Assembly: GCF_024494595.1 (NCBI RefSeq)
Contig: NZ_JANHDI010000010.1
Span: 1 to 64,000 of the forward strand
Direction of reading: 5' to 3'
From: Halobellus rarus
Lineage (GTDB): Archaea; Halobacteriota; Halobacteria; Halobacteriales; Haloferacaceae
Length of the DNA: 64,000 nucleotides
Below are positions 24,864 to 34,012 of the stretch, piece by piece (within the stretch, counting starts at the first letter, position 1; every line of letters begins with the position of its first letter). A program made the position numbers and the translations under genes. Below the pieces are notes generated by a model. It worked only from the letters and a program-made list of their open reading frames with translations. It was not told where the DNA came from and did no database searches.

Positions 24864-26609
24864 TTACTCCTGTTCGACCCGAACGTCCAACACGGCGGGG
24901 TCGCCGCGTTCGACCGCGTCGAGTCCCTCCCGGAGTGCGGGTTCGAGAGAATCTATCGAGTCGACGACAGCGGTCTGCGCGTCCACCACGTGCGCGGCGT
25001 GTGAGAGGTCGAGGGTCGGCTCGAATCGGCTCTCGGGGACGCCCGCCGCGGCAGCGCTCCCGTCGGAATGCTGATCCAGCGTCGAGGTCCGGACGGCGTT
25101 CCACCGGGAGTTGTTGTACACCACCGTCAGCGACGGCGCGTCGTGGGCGGCCGCCGTCCACGTCGACGCCGTCGGATTGCCGAAGACGTAGGAGCCGTCG
25201 CCGACGAGCGAGATCACGGTGTGGTCCGGCGCGGCCAGTTTGACTCCCGTCGCGGCACCGGGTGCCCATCCCAGGCCGGAGCCGTACGGCGAGCGGTAAC
25301 TCCCCGGCCGTTCGAGATCCAAGTGCTCTAAGACCGTGCGCTTGTTCGTCGTGGTCTCGTTGAGCACGACCGTCGATTCGTCGACGAGGTCGTCGATGGC
25401 GTCCGTCAGCACGGCCGGCGACAGGATCCCACCGCTGTACTGCTCCGCCAGCGACTCGGATCGCTCGGTCAATCTCCGGTCGTGTTCGTCACGCCACGGA
25501 GCCCACTCGTCCCCGTCCGACCCGGGTTCGCGCCCGCCCGCTCCGGATTCGAGTCGGTCGGCGACGGCGGCGAGCGTCGTACCGGGATCGGCTCGGACCG
25601 CCAGGTCGGTCTCGAAGTCCCAGAGCGGGTACTGCGGCTTCGCCGGATCGACGTCGAGGTGCACGATCGACACGTTGTCGTCGACCGGGCGTTCAGAGGG
25701 CGGTTCCCAGGGCACGTCGGCGTCTGCGAGCACGACGAGGTCCGCCTTCGCCATCGCCGCCCGCGAGTCGAACCCGACGTGGAGGTCGTGCGTTCGGGGG
25801 AAGTTCAGGGCCGTCGGGCGCTGTTCGACGACGCCCGCGCCCGCGATCTCGGCGAAGCGTCGGAGCCGATCGAGCGATTCCTCGGGGCGGTTCGCCCCGA
25901 GTTTGCTGGTGACGACGAGCGGGGCGTCCGCCTCGCGAACCATCGACGCGAGCCGATCGACCGTCGCGGCGTCCGCACCGACTGGCCCGGCGTCCGTGAG
26001 CGAGTGCGAACCGGGCGTCGAGTCGACGGGCGTTTCGAGCGCCTCGCGGGTCGCCGTGAGGTAGCTCGGCCCCCGTCGCGGGGTCGACGCGAGCTCCAGG
26101 CCCCGAGCGACGAACTCGTCGGGGTCGGCGGGCGGGCGGTACTCGCCCGTCCACCGGCAGTACTGTTCGACGATCGCCTCCTGGTCGTAGACGTCCTGGA
26201 TGTACTGGATGCCGCTGGAGCGCGCGCCCGGTTCCTCGCCGTGGGTGATCGGGGCCAATCCCGCAAAGATGAACACCGGGGCGTCGCCGCGGTGGGCGTT
26301 GTGGACCATCGCGCCGAGGTTCTGCGTGCCGACGTCGACGTGGACGAAGACCGCCTGCGGCCGGCCGGTCACCGCCGCGTAGCCGTCCGCCGCGCTCAGC
26401 GCCCCCGACTCGTGGGGACAGGTCACGAACTCCGGAATCGCGTCGGGGTTCGCTTCGCGGCGTCGCGCGGCCGCCTCCAGGAGCGGCGTGTGATCGGTCC
26501 CGAAGTTGCCGAAGACGTACTCGACGCCGTACTCGCGCAGCGATCGAAGTATCACGTCCGCCGCGGTCGATTCGCTCTCGCCCGTGCTCTCCGCTCCGTG
26601 ATCGTCCAT
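24864..26609 (-). CDS. Thiamine-diphosphate-dependent enzyme, benzoylformate decarboxylase/acetolactate synthase-like
   Basis: A 581-residue protein with the three ThDP domains: N-terminal PYR domain with the activating Glu in CPHESGALSAADGYA (~residue 75), a central domain, and a C-terminal PP domain with the metal motif GDGSYVFGNPTAS ending in VVYNNSRWN. The segment NETTTNK...PGSY...GLGWAPGAATGV closely follows benzoylformate decarboxylase (NESTST...PGSY...GLGFALPAAIGV). Glyoxylate carboligase lacks the activating Glu, so that is unlikely. A 2-oxo acid decarboxylase or carboligase fits best; the substrate is unknown. The start at 26609 follows a TATA-centred inverted repeat. Confidence 0.87.
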   Translation of the reverse strand: MDDHGAESTGESESTAADVILRSLREYGVEYVFGNFGTDHTPLLEAAARRREANPDAIPEFVTCPHESGALSAADGYAAVTGRPQAVFVHVDVGTQNLGAMVHNAHRGDAPVFIFAGLAPITHGEEPGARSSGIQYIQDVYDQEAIVEQYCRWTGEYRPPADPDEFVARGLELASTPRRGPSYLTATREALETPVDSTPGSHSLTDAGPVGADAATVDRLASMVREADAPLVVTSKLGANRPEESLDRLRRFAEIAGAGVVEQRPTALNFPRTHDLHVGFDSRAAMAKADLVVLADADVPWEPPSERPVDDNVSIVHLDVDPAKPQYPLWDFETDLAVRADPGTTLAAVADRLESGAGGREPGSDGDEWAPWRDEHDRRLTERSESLAEQYSGGILSPAVLTDAIDDLVDESTVVLNETTTNKRTVLEHLDLERPGSYRSPYGSGLGWAPGAATGVKLAAPDHTVISLVGDGSYVFGNPTASTWTAAAHDAPSLTVVYNNSRWNAVRTSTLDQHSDGSAAAAGVPESRFEPTLDLSHAAHVVDAQTAVVDSIDSLEPALREGLDAVERGDPAVLDVRVEQE

Positions 26610-26629
26610 CTCGTCGGCACTGTTCAGTA

Positions 26630-26644
26630 CGATACTATATATCG
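26630..26644 (-). promoter_or_regulatory. TATA-centred inverted repeat before the ThDP enzyme
   Basis: CGATA-CTATA-TATCG is a perfect 5-base inverted repeat around a TATA box placed about 28 bases before the start codon. Arm sequence differs from the GGTA/TACC sites of the GMC and malate synthase promoters. Confidence 0.35.
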
Positions 26645-26668
26645 ATTCGCTCTGTGGCGGAACCGGTG

Positions 26669-27640
26669 TCAGTCCTCGAATCGACGGACGTCTTCGCGGA
26701 CGGCCTCGTAGGCCTCGCGGAGGCGCGCCGTCTCCGACTCGTCGAGGTCCCACTCGATCGTCCGGACGACCTCGCCGTCAGCCAGCGTCACCGGGACGCT
26801 CAGACACGCGTCAGTGAACCCGTATTCTCCGTCGAGCGGCACGGAGAGACAGAGCGGATCCGTGGGGTTCGGAGCGGACAGTCCCCGGAGGACCCGGAGC
26901 AGTCCCGCGCCGGACACCCAGCGCGAGGAATCCCCGATCCCGCGCTTCTCGGCGATCTCGAAGGGGACCTCCAGAACCTCGTCGACGATCGCTTCGCGCT
27001 GTTCCGGCGTGAAGGAGACCGCCTCCCCCGCGACCGTCGCGCTGGAGAACACCGGAACCACGTGCTCGCCGTGTTCGCCCATCGTCGGACACGAGACGCG
27101 CGTCGGGTGGACGTCGTGCCGCCGGGCGATGGCGTCGGCGACGCGGGCGGTCTCGGCGAGCGAGAACCCCATCACCTTCGAGCGGGGCCAGCCGAGCTGG
27201 TTCCAGAGTCGATAGACGATGCGGTCGACGGGGTTGGTCACGACGACGGTCGGCACCGGATCGACCGCGTCGAGGGAATCGGCGATACTGTCGATGAGCG
27301 GGAGGTTGGCGTCCAGTTCCCTGGTTCGCGCTCCGCGCGACCCCCGCTGGGTGTCGTCGTCGCTCGGTGGAACCCTCGCGGTGACGACGACGGCGTCGAG
27401 ATCAAACTCGCCGATGTCGTCGGTCGGGGCGTACGTCACCGATCCGGCTGCGGCCGCTCCCTCCGAGAGCGGCCCGCCGACCAGGTGGTAGCTCGCGTGC
27501 CGGAGATCCGTCGCGTGGCCCCACGCGGCGTCCAACGCCGTCTCGAACAGCGTCACCGAGTTGTGCGGGTCGTCGCAGGCGAGACTGTACGCCAGCGTCG
27601 ATCCGATCGTGCTCGCGCCGCCGATGATTCCGACGTGCAT
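26669..27640 (-). CDS. Malate/lactate dehydrogenase family protein
   Basis: A 323-residue NAD(P)-dependent 2-hydroxy-acid dehydrogenase. VGIIGGASTIGSTLA is the coenzyme-binding loop, VVVTARVPP precedes the mobile loop, VVVTNPVDRIVY is the conserved Asn-Pro segment, and CPTMGEHGEHVVPVFS holds the catalytic His (GEHG). The substrate-loop region (PPSDDDTQRGSRGARTREL) is longer and different from that of ordinary haloarchaeal malate dehydrogenase, so specificity may differ. It lies 59 bases upstream of the ThDP gene on the same strand. It could be a second malate dehydrogenase or act on a related hydroxy acid from the island's substrate. Confidence 0.85.
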   Translation of the reverse strand: MHVGIIGGASTIGSTLAYSLACDDPHNSVTLFETALDAAWGHATDLRHASYHLVGGPLSEGAAAAGSVTYAPTDDIGEFDLDAVVVTARVPPSDDDTQRGSRGARTRELDANLPLIDSIADSLDAVDPVPTVVVTNPVDRIVYRLWNQLGWPRSKVMGFSLAETARVADAIARRHDVHPTRVSCPTMGEHGEHVVPVFSSATVAGEAVSFTPEQREAIVDEVLEVPFEIAEKRGIGDSSRWVSGAGLLRVLRGLSAPNPTDPLCLSVPLDGEYGFTDACLSVPVTLADGEVVRTIEWDLDESETARLREAYEAVREDVRRFED

Positions 27641-27932
27641 ACCGTCACCGTCTCGGTTCGACGGTATATTTTTATAGGGTGTTTCGACGACCGCTACTGG
27701 GGGCGGTTCGGGTGAAACGACGGCGCTCTGGAACGTGCGGGTGAAACGAGCGACGTTGCCGCAGAACAGTCCGACTGAAACGACCGTTTCTCAGTCGCGC
27801 CGAGATGAAACGGACGCCGTTACCCCAGATCTGTAGGCGGCCGAATTCGCCCGGTGGAGAAGTCGAGAGACTCCTTCACACGGCACTGACCGACAAGGTA
27901 ATATACGAATGTGTTCAACCCGAAGAGTACCT
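27641..27932. promoter_or_regulatory. Divergent promoter between the dehydrogenase and amidohydrolase copy 2
   Basis: On the dehydrogenase side, ATACCGTC, just at the start codon, pairs with GACGGTAT about 13 bases further out, next to the TATA-like TATATTTTTATA. On the amidohydrolase side, GGTAATATAC lies about 30 bases before the start. Between them, TGAAACGA-like motifs recur four times with about 29-34 base spacing, a degenerate tandem repeat. No gene is supported. Confidence 0.4.
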
Positions 27933-29033
27933 ATGCGAATGGGAAGATTCGTTATCGATACGCACGTTCACGGCCAGCGGGTCGCCGTGAACTTCGAGGA
28001 CAGAGAGGAGAAACCGGACTACGCCACGCTCAGCAAACTGATGTGGCAGGCCCAGGACGCCGATCAGGCGGACGACGACGCCGAGATCGTCACCTACCGC
28101 AACACGGACCGGCTCCTGTACGATATGGACCTCTACGGCGTCGATATGGTCTGTCTCCAGCCCGGCTTCGGGTTCAGCGACCGCCTCCACGGAAAGATGG
28201 TCGAGGAGCGTCCCGACAAGTTCGTCGCCTTCGCCCACCCCTACGAGACGAACCGGAAGGCGGTCGCCGGCGAGGAGGAATGGGACATCGACCGCGCCTG
28301 CGAGGAACTCGACGAGCGGCTCAGCCAGGACGGGTTCGTCGGCATCGGCGAGATGCTCCCGTTCGATCCGACGATCACCGAGCGCGCCGAACGGATGCCG
28401 TGGGACGAGCGCCACGACCAGCTCCGGAAGATCTACGACGTGGCCGCGAAGCACGACGTGCCGCTCCGCTGGCACCCCGGATCGGTCAACGGCGGCTACG
28501 AACGCGACCCCGGGACGCTCCTGCCGGATCGTCGCAGCATCAAGTACGCGGTCGATCTCCACCTGGAGTACCCGGAAGTCCCGATCATCATCGATCACGG
28601 CGGCGTCCAGGGCAACTGGCGGAAGAACGTCGAGGAGTCCTGTAACGTCGCGGCGACGTACGACAACGTCTACATCGAGATCGGCAACTACTGGTCGGAT
28701 CTGATCAAGCGCCCGATGAACGACCCGAACATCGGGCCCGAGCAGCTGATCTGGGGGACCGACTGGGGCGCGTCGTGGATCGCGACGAACAACCCGGCGA
28801 ACCGGTCGACCGGCGAGTACGACTACCCGCCGCAGCGGTGGACGCAGATCAAGAGCCGCGGCCTGCAGGCGCATCAGGCCGACGCCTGGGGGACCTCGAT
28901 GCGACAGATCGACAAGTACGCCCGGGAAGTCGACCTGCCCGCGGACGACCTCAACCTCATCATGGGCGGGAACGTCTGCCGGCTGCTCGACATCGACCCG
29001 CCGCACAAGCGACTCTTCCCCGAGTACATCTGA
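27933..29033 (+). CDS. Amidohydrolase-2 family protein (copy 2)
   Basis: A 366-residue paralog of the protein at 13,525-14,619. It shares the HxH strand (RFVIDTHVHGQR), LRWHPGSVNGGY, IIDHGGVQGNW, LIWGTDWGASW and the ending DPPHKRLFPEYI. The set of His and Asp residues expected to bind the catalytic metal is kept, so it should be active. It is followed 10 bases later by an AMP-ligase gene, repeating the gene order of the first pair on the opposite strand. The ATG at 27933 aligns with the start of copy 1; an ATG at 27939 is possible. Hydrolase versus decarboxylase activity cannot be told from sequence alone. Confidence 0.86.
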   Translation: MRMGRFVIDTHVHGQRVAVNFEDREEKPDYATLSKLMWQAQDADQADDDAEIVTYRNTDRLLYDMDLYGVDMVCLQPGFGFSDRLHGKMVEERPDKFVAFAHPYETNRKAVAGEEEWDIDRACEELDERLSQDGFVGIGEMLPFDPTITERAERMPWDERHDQLRKIYDVAAKHDVPLRWHPGSVNGGYERDPGTLLPDRRSIKYAVDLHLEYPEVPIIIDHGGVQGNWRKNVEESCNVAATYDNVYIEIGNYWSDLIKRPMNDPNIGPEQLIWGTDWGASWIATNNPANRSTGEYDYPPQRWTQIKSRGLQAHQADAWGTSMRQIDKYAREVDLPADDLNLIMGGNVCRLLDIDPPHKRLFPEYI

Positions 29034-29043
29034 CGCAGTCGCC

Positions 29044-30612
29044 ATGCAGGTCCCATCCAGAGTAGAGCTGCCGAAGGTTCGGGAGCTATCCAGCATCGCC
29101 GCCGAAAACAATCCGGATCGGATCGCCTACGGGAACGGCGTGTCGGGTCGCGAAATAACGTGGGCGGCGTTCGACGCCGAGAGCAACCGCGCGGCGAACG
29201 GCCTCAGAGAACACGTTAGACAGGGAGACAGAGTCGCGTATCTCACGGAAGCCAGCGTCGAACAGACGACACTCTGGAACGCCGGACTGAAAGCGGGGTG
29301 TATCGTCTCGAACCTCCACATACGCGATTCTCCGGATCGGGTCCGAACCTGCCTCGACTCGCTTCGGCCCCGCGTGCTCGTCGTCGACGAGGAGCGCTCC
29401 GCCTTCGTCGAAGAACACGTCTACGACGAGGCGTCGACGGCGATCGACGCGGTCGTCACGACGGGCGAACCGCAGACGGACTACGAGCAGTCGATGGAAT
29501 CGCTCCTCGACGGGCAGCCGGCGGTCGAACCGGACGTGAACGTCGGCCCCGACGACATCGCCGTGGTGATGTGGACCTCGGGCACGACGGGCGAACCGAA
29601 GGGGTGGTCCCACACCAACCGGGGGCTGGCCCACCGAGCGATGAAGCTCGCGCACAAGAAGGGGACCACGCGGCTGACTCGCGTGTCGAACTTCTTCACC
29701 CCCTCGTTCGCCGCGTGGTACTCGACGACGCTGCCGACGATGCTCGCGAACGGAGCCTCCTACTACGTCAAGCAGTGGAGCCCGGAGGCGTACGTCGAAC
29801 TCGTCGAGGAGCGATCGATCACCAGCTCGAACCTGGTGCCGACGATGTGGCGGGAGGTGCTCCGAGTCGACGACCTCGACGAGTACGACCTGAGTAGCCT
29901 CGTAACCGTCGAATCCGGCGGGGAGACGCTGAACACGACGACGCTCGAGGGACTGCAGGAGCACGTCTCCTCGTCGGTGTCGCAGTCCTACGCCGCGACC
30001 GAGGTGTGCGGGACGTACATCGACGCCGACGAGATGGTCGGCGAGCGCATCGACAGCGTCGGGAAGCCGCTGCTCGGCGTGCAGGTCCGCGTGGTCGAAC
30101 ACGGCGGATCGCCCGCGGACGCGCTTCCGCCGGGCGAGGTGGGCGAGATAATCGTCAAGTCAAGCGACGCCGCCGTCTGGGTCTGGGGCGACACCGAAAA
30201 GACCCGGGAGTCGTTCGAGGACGGCTGGTGGTACTCCGGCGACCTCGGGTACAAAGACGAGGAAGGCTACCTCTTCATCGAGGGCCGCGACGACGACATG
30301 ATCCTCTCGAAGGGGATCAAGGTCTTCCCCGCTCCGGTCGAGGAGCGACTGAACGAGCACCCCGACGTCGTCGAGTCCGCGGTGTTCGGCGTGACGGACG
30401 ACGAGTACGGGGAGCGGGTGACCGCGGCCGTGCAGACGACTGCCGAGGGCCTCGACGCCGAGGCCCTCGACGAGTGGTGTCTGCAGAGCGAGAAGCTCTC
30501 CCGGTTCGAGCGGCCCCGAGAGTACCACTTCTACGCGGAGACGCTCCCGCGGACGGCCAGCGACAAACTGGACCGCGCGGCGATCAAGGAGCGCTCGGTC
30601 GGCGCGCGTTAG
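29044..30612 (+). CDS. Acyl-CoA synthetase-like AMP-binding enzyme (copy 2)
   Basis: A 522-residue ANL ligase paralogous to the one at 11,976-13,523. Motifs: MWTSGTTGEPKG (P-loop), SQSYAATE (adenine site, Gly-Ser replaced by Ala-Ala), WWYSGDLGYKDEEGYLFIEGR and DDDMILSKG (hinge), and ASDKLDR (C-terminal catalytic Lys region). It begins 10 bases after the amidohydrolase, so the pair is one operon. Differences from copy 1 in the adenine motif and in the central pocket suggest a different acid is activated. The next gene, a TRAP substrate-binding protein, has its own TATA region. Confidence 0.88.
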   Translation: MQVPSRVELPKVRELSSIAAENNPDRIAYGNGVSGREITWAAFDAESNRAANGLREHVRQGDRVAYLTEASVEQTTLWNAGLKAGCIVSNLHIRDSPDRVRTCLDSLRPRVLVVDEERSAFVEEHVYDEASTAIDAVVTTGEPQTDYEQSMESLLDGQPAVEPDVNVGPDDIAVVMWTSGTTGEPKGWSHTNRGLAHRAMKLAHKKGTTRLTRVSNFFTPSFAAWYSTTLPTMLANGASYYVKQWSPEAYVELVEERSITSSNLVPTMWREVLRVDDLDEYDLSSLVTVESGGETLNTTTLEGLQEHVSSSVSQSYAATEVCGTYIDADEMVGERIDSVGKPLLGVQVRVVEHGGSPADALPPGEVGEIIVKSSDAAVWVWGDTEKTRESFEDGWWYSGDLGYKDEEGYLFIEGRDDDMILSKGIKVFPAPVEERLNEHPDVVESAVFGVTDDEYGERVTAAVQTTAEGLDAEALDEWCLQSEKLSRFERPREYHFYAETLPRTASDKLDRAAIKERSVGAR

Positions 30613-30755
30613 GAAGGTGTTACACTGTTACGGACGGTGTTCGTCGGGTCGAACTATCGTATACCGGCGAAGAAACGCCGTTTCGACGCGTCTCACGGGG
30701 GTTTTCGCTCCAGGCACCAAAACACTTAAATTGTAATAATTATATCTGACCTTGT

Positions 30756-31880
30756 ATGGCAAACGATACCAGTGGGAACGGTAGCGCTAGCAGTACACGC
30801 CGTCGCGGCTTCTTGAAGAAGGCCGGACTCCTCGGGACGGTCGGTCTCGCAGGGTGTCTGGGGGGCGGTGACGGCGGATCGGGAGATGGCGACTCCGGCG
30901 GCGACAGCGGCGGGAGCGACGGTGACTCCGCCGGCGGCGACAGCGGCGGAGAGGAGACGACCTCGGGCGGCGACGGAGGCGGCGAAGAGACGCTCGTGAT
31001 GGGAACGGCCTCCGAGGTCAGCGCGAACTTCGCGATGATGTCGGGGCTGGGCGGCGTGGTGAACGAGAACACCGACGAGGTGTACCTGGACGTCCGTCCG
31101 AGCGCCTCGATGGCGGCGAACATCGGCCGGATGGCCAGAGACGAGATCGACATCGGACTGATCGAGAGCACGACGGCACACGACGTCAACGAGGGCAACG
31201 AGCCCTTCGGCGACGTCGCCGTCGACCTCCGACAGATCGTTCACGGATCCACCTCCGACTGGTTCCTCTTCGCGGAGGACGACCAGTACTCGACTATCGA
31301 CGACATCGGACCGGACACCTACGTCGCTCCCGGTCCGTCCGGGTCGCGCGTGACGGACATGGTCCGGCGGGTCCTCGAACTCGCGGGCGTCGAGTACCAG
31401 GAGCGGACGACCGGGTACGGCGATATGGGTGCTGCGGTCGCCGAGGGCCGCATCGACGTCGGCCTCGGCGCGTTCACGAACGTCCAGGTCGGGACCGTCA
31501 CGCCCGGGTGGGTCCAGGAGATCAAGGGAACGGTCGACGCCCGACTGCTCGGCCTCCCCGCGGAGCTCCAGAGCGGCATAAACGAGGAGGGCTGGGGGAA
31601 CTCCTTCGAGTTCGAGGTCGACCCCGAAGGCTGGGCGCACGTCCCCGACACGCCGCGCTCGATGTCGCAGGTGACGTGGCTCTACGGGACCGCGGAGACG
31701 TCGACTGACGCAGTCTACAACGTGCTCGAAACGATGTACGAGAACCGGGATTCGATGGGTGACTACCACGAACTGCTCTCGTTCTACACGAACGACGATC
31801 ACTGGACGCGTGAGCCCCACCCGGGCTTCTCGCTCCATCAGGGTACACAGGACTTCCTCGACGAGTACGACCTGAACTAG
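30756..31880 (+). CDS. TAXI-type TRAP transporter substrate-binding lipoprotein
   Basis: A 374-residue secreted protein. The N-terminus has a Tat twin-arginine signal (TRRRGFLKKAGLLGTVGLAGC) ending in a lipobox Cys, followed by a ~55-residue Gly/Ser/Asp linker, the usual form of haloarchaeal surface lipoproteins. The mature domain fits TAXI proteins (LVMGTASEVSANF, YLDVRPSASMAANIGRMA, GPSGSRVTDMVRRVLELAG). It captures a carboxylic acid outside the cell for the permease encoded 26 bases downstream. The ligand is not known; glutamate, C4 acids and aromatic acids are reported for the family. An AT-rich stretch (AATTGTAATAATTATA) precedes the gene. Confidence 0.92.
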   Translation: MANDTSGNGSASSTRRRGFLKKAGLLGTVGLAGCLGGGDGGSGDGDSGGDSGGSDGDSAGGDSGGEETTSGGDGGGEETLVMGTASEVSANFAMMSGLGGVVNENTDEVYLDVRPSASMAANIGRMARDEIDIGLIESTTAHDVNEGNEPFGDVAVDLRQIVHGSTSDWFLFAEDDQYSTIDDIGPDTYVAPGPSGSRVTDMVRRVLELAGVEYQERTTGYGDMGAAVAEGRIDVGLGAFTNVQVGTVTPGWVQEIKGTVDARLLGLPAELQSGINEEGWGNSFEFEVDPEGWAHVPDTPRSMSQVTWLYGTAETSTDAVYNVLETMYENRDSMGDYHELLSFYTNDDHWTREPHPGFSLHQGTQDFLDEYDLN

Positions 31881-31905
31881 CTCCGCACTCCCTTAGAACG
31901 AAACA

Positions 31906-33942
31906 ATGAACACGTATCTGGGACGGGAACAGCTCCAACGGGTCGGCGACTGGAGCGTCTACATTGCCGGGCTCGCCCTGGGCCTGTTGTTACTGTACTA
32001 CGCCGAGACGTTCTACGGGGCCAGGGTTCGTCACACGAACCTGGTCCTCGGGCTGTGCCTGGCCATCTTTTATTTGGGCCTCTTCCGCGACGCGTTGGGG
32101 CCGGTCGAGGAGAAGACGGGAACGTCTCTGCGTCGCCTCTCGGCGCAACTCGACCGCGGCTACGTCCGGTTCGTCAGACCCGCGATGTTCCTCGGGTTGG
32201 CCGCCTTCTCGATGGTCATTATGGTCTACATCGACATCCACCACGTGCGGCTGATGGAGGACGGGCCGATCGTCGGGTACCGGACGGCGGACTACGTGAT
32301 CGGGGCGATCATCGTGTATCTCTGTACCGACGTCACGGTCCGCTCCTTCGGGAAGCTCATGGCGTCGATCGTGCCCATCGGGTTCCTGTACGGATACCTC
32401 GGACCGTATCTGCCCGGTGCGCTCTATCACAGCGGGATGGAAACCCAACAGCTGCTCCGACTGACGGTCCTCGGGATGCAGGGGGTGTACGGCTTCATCC
32501 TCCAGGTCGGCGCGACGTGGGTGGCGATATTCCTCCTCCTCGCCGGCCTCACCAAGGCGTACGGCATCTTGGACTACCTGATGGACGTCAGCAAGGAACT
32601 GAGCAAGCTGTTCAGATCCGGCATCGTCCACGCGGCCGTGTTGGCGAGTCTAGCTTTCGGGTCGATCACCGGCGCGTCGGCCGCGAACACGGCGACGACC
32701 GGGAGTTTCACCATCCCGCTGATGAAGAACCAGGGCGTCGACAAGGGATACGCGGGCGGGATCGAGACGGTCGCGTCCATCGGGGGACAGCTCGTCCCGC
32801 CGATTATGGGGATCGCGGCGTTCATCATGGCCGATCTCCTGGGCCTGTCCTACGTCAGAATCATCCAGGCGGGACTCGTTCCGGCGATACTGTTCTACTT
32901 CAGCGTGGTCGTCTCCGTGCAGCTCCTGATCTACAAGTTCGGCTGGCAGACCACCCGGAACGTGAAGGACGTCGAGTACGGCGTCTTCCTGGAGATTCTC
33001 TGGTACGTCGCGCCGTTCGCCGTGCTGATCTACTACCTGGCCATCCTGCAGTACACGCCGCTGACGTCGGGGTACTACGCGACGCTGACGCTGATCGGTA
33101 TGGTCGCGGTGAAGTACCTGGTCGAACAGCGCTCCGCAGGGGTCAAAAGCGCCGTCAAAGACACCGCCGAAGGGCTGAAGGTCGGTTCCGAGGAGATGGC
33201 ACCGCTGCTCGTGATCCTCGGTGCGATCGGGATCATCATCGCGGTGTTCACCCAGACGGGGTTCGCCCAGCGGCTGAACACGCTGATGATCAGCCTCGCC
33301 GGCGGGAGCGTCCTGCTCCTGTTGCTGCTTGCGATGGGCGTGAGCCTCATCTTCGGCCTCGGGATGCCGGCACCGGCCGCGTACGTCCTCGTCGCCTCGC
33401 TCGCGGGGGCGGCGATGGTTCGATTCGGCCTGCAGGAACTCGTCGCGCACATGTTCGTCTTCTACTTCGCGATGTACTCCTCGCTCACGCCGCCGGTCGG
33501 CCCGTCGACGATCGTCGCCGCGAAGATCGCGAACGCGGAGTATCTGGACACGGCGATCAAGTCCTCGAAACTCGCGCTCCCGGGGTTCGTCATCCCCTTC
33601 ATGTTCGTCGCGAACGACGTGCTCATCTACTGGGAGTCCCCCTCGACGATCCTCGTGACGTTCGCGATGCTGGCGGGCATCGTCGGCCTCTCGATGACGA
33701 TCTTCGCGTACGACGGGAGCAGCAGGCTCTCCATCGTCGGCCGCTCGATCTACGGGGGACTGGCCGTCTTGACGTTCTTCGGAACGTATGTGGGGCTCTT
33801 CGGGCTCACCACGCAGGTGGCGATCGGCGTCGCCATCCTGGCGCTCGTGGCCGCCACGTCCGTGATGGAGGTCCCCGGCGTGTCGCGGATGTACGCGCAG
33901 TACCTCACGAAGCCATCGCCGGTGACCGAGTCGGGCAACTGA
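31906..33942 (+). CDS. TRAP transporter fused permease (4TM + 12TM)
   Basis: A 678-residue membrane protein combining the small and large TRAP permease domains, as in other TAXI systems. About residues 10-130 supply the small-domain helices (VYIAGLALGLLLLYYAE, LVLGLCLAIFYLG). The rest is DctM-like, with LASLAFGSITGASAANTATTGSFTIPLM and FGLGMPAPAAYVLVASLAG, the conserved Gly/Pro-rich re-entrant loops, and SSLTPPVGPSTIVAAKIA. It imports the organic acid bound by the lipoprotein, driven by the Na+ gradient, which suits a halophile. It is co-transcribed with the lipoprotein gene. Confidence 0.94.
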   Translation: MNTYLGREQLQRVGDWSVYIAGLALGLLLLYYAETFYGARVRHTNLVLGLCLAIFYLGLFRDALGPVEEKTGTSLRRLSAQLDRGYVRFVRPAMFLGLAAFSMVIMVYIDIHHVRLMEDGPIVGYRTADYVIGAIIVYLCTDVTVRSFGKLMASIVPIGFLYGYLGPYLPGALYHSGMETQQLLRLTVLGMQGVYGFILQVGATWVAIFLLLAGLTKAYGILDYLMDVSKELSKLFRSGIVHAAVLASLAFGSITGASAANTATTGSFTIPLMKNQGVDKGYAGGIETVASIGGQLVPPIMGIAAFIMADLLGLSYVRIIQAGLVPAILFYFSVVVSVQLLIYKFGWQTTRNVKDVEYGVFLEILWYVAPFAVLIYYLAILQYTPLTSGYYATLTLIGMVAVKYLVEQRSAGVKSAVKDTAEGLKVGSEEMAPLLVILGAIGIIIAVFTQTGFAQRLNTLMISLAGGSVLLLLLLAMGVSLIFGLGMPAPAAYVLVASLAGAAMVRFGLQELVAHMFVFYFAMYSSLTPPVGPSTIVAAKIANAEYLDTAIKSSKLALPGFVIPFMFVANDVLIYWESPSTILVTFAMLAGIVGLSMTIFAYDGSSRLSIVGRSIYGGLAVLTFFGTYVGLFGLTTQVAIGVAILALVAATSVMEVPGVSRMYAQYLTKPSPVTESGN

Positions 33943-34012
33943 GTCCCCGGTCGAACGAACTCGGCGACCGTTTTTCCGTCGGGTTTTTACAGATCGGCGG
34001 GATACCGCAGGT

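Noticed and set aside
24864-26609. Glyoxylate carboligase
   Set aside because: Attractive by context, but glyoxylate carboligase lacks the activating Glu that is clearly present in CPHESGAL here, and the C-terminal half looks like benzoylformate decarboxylase.
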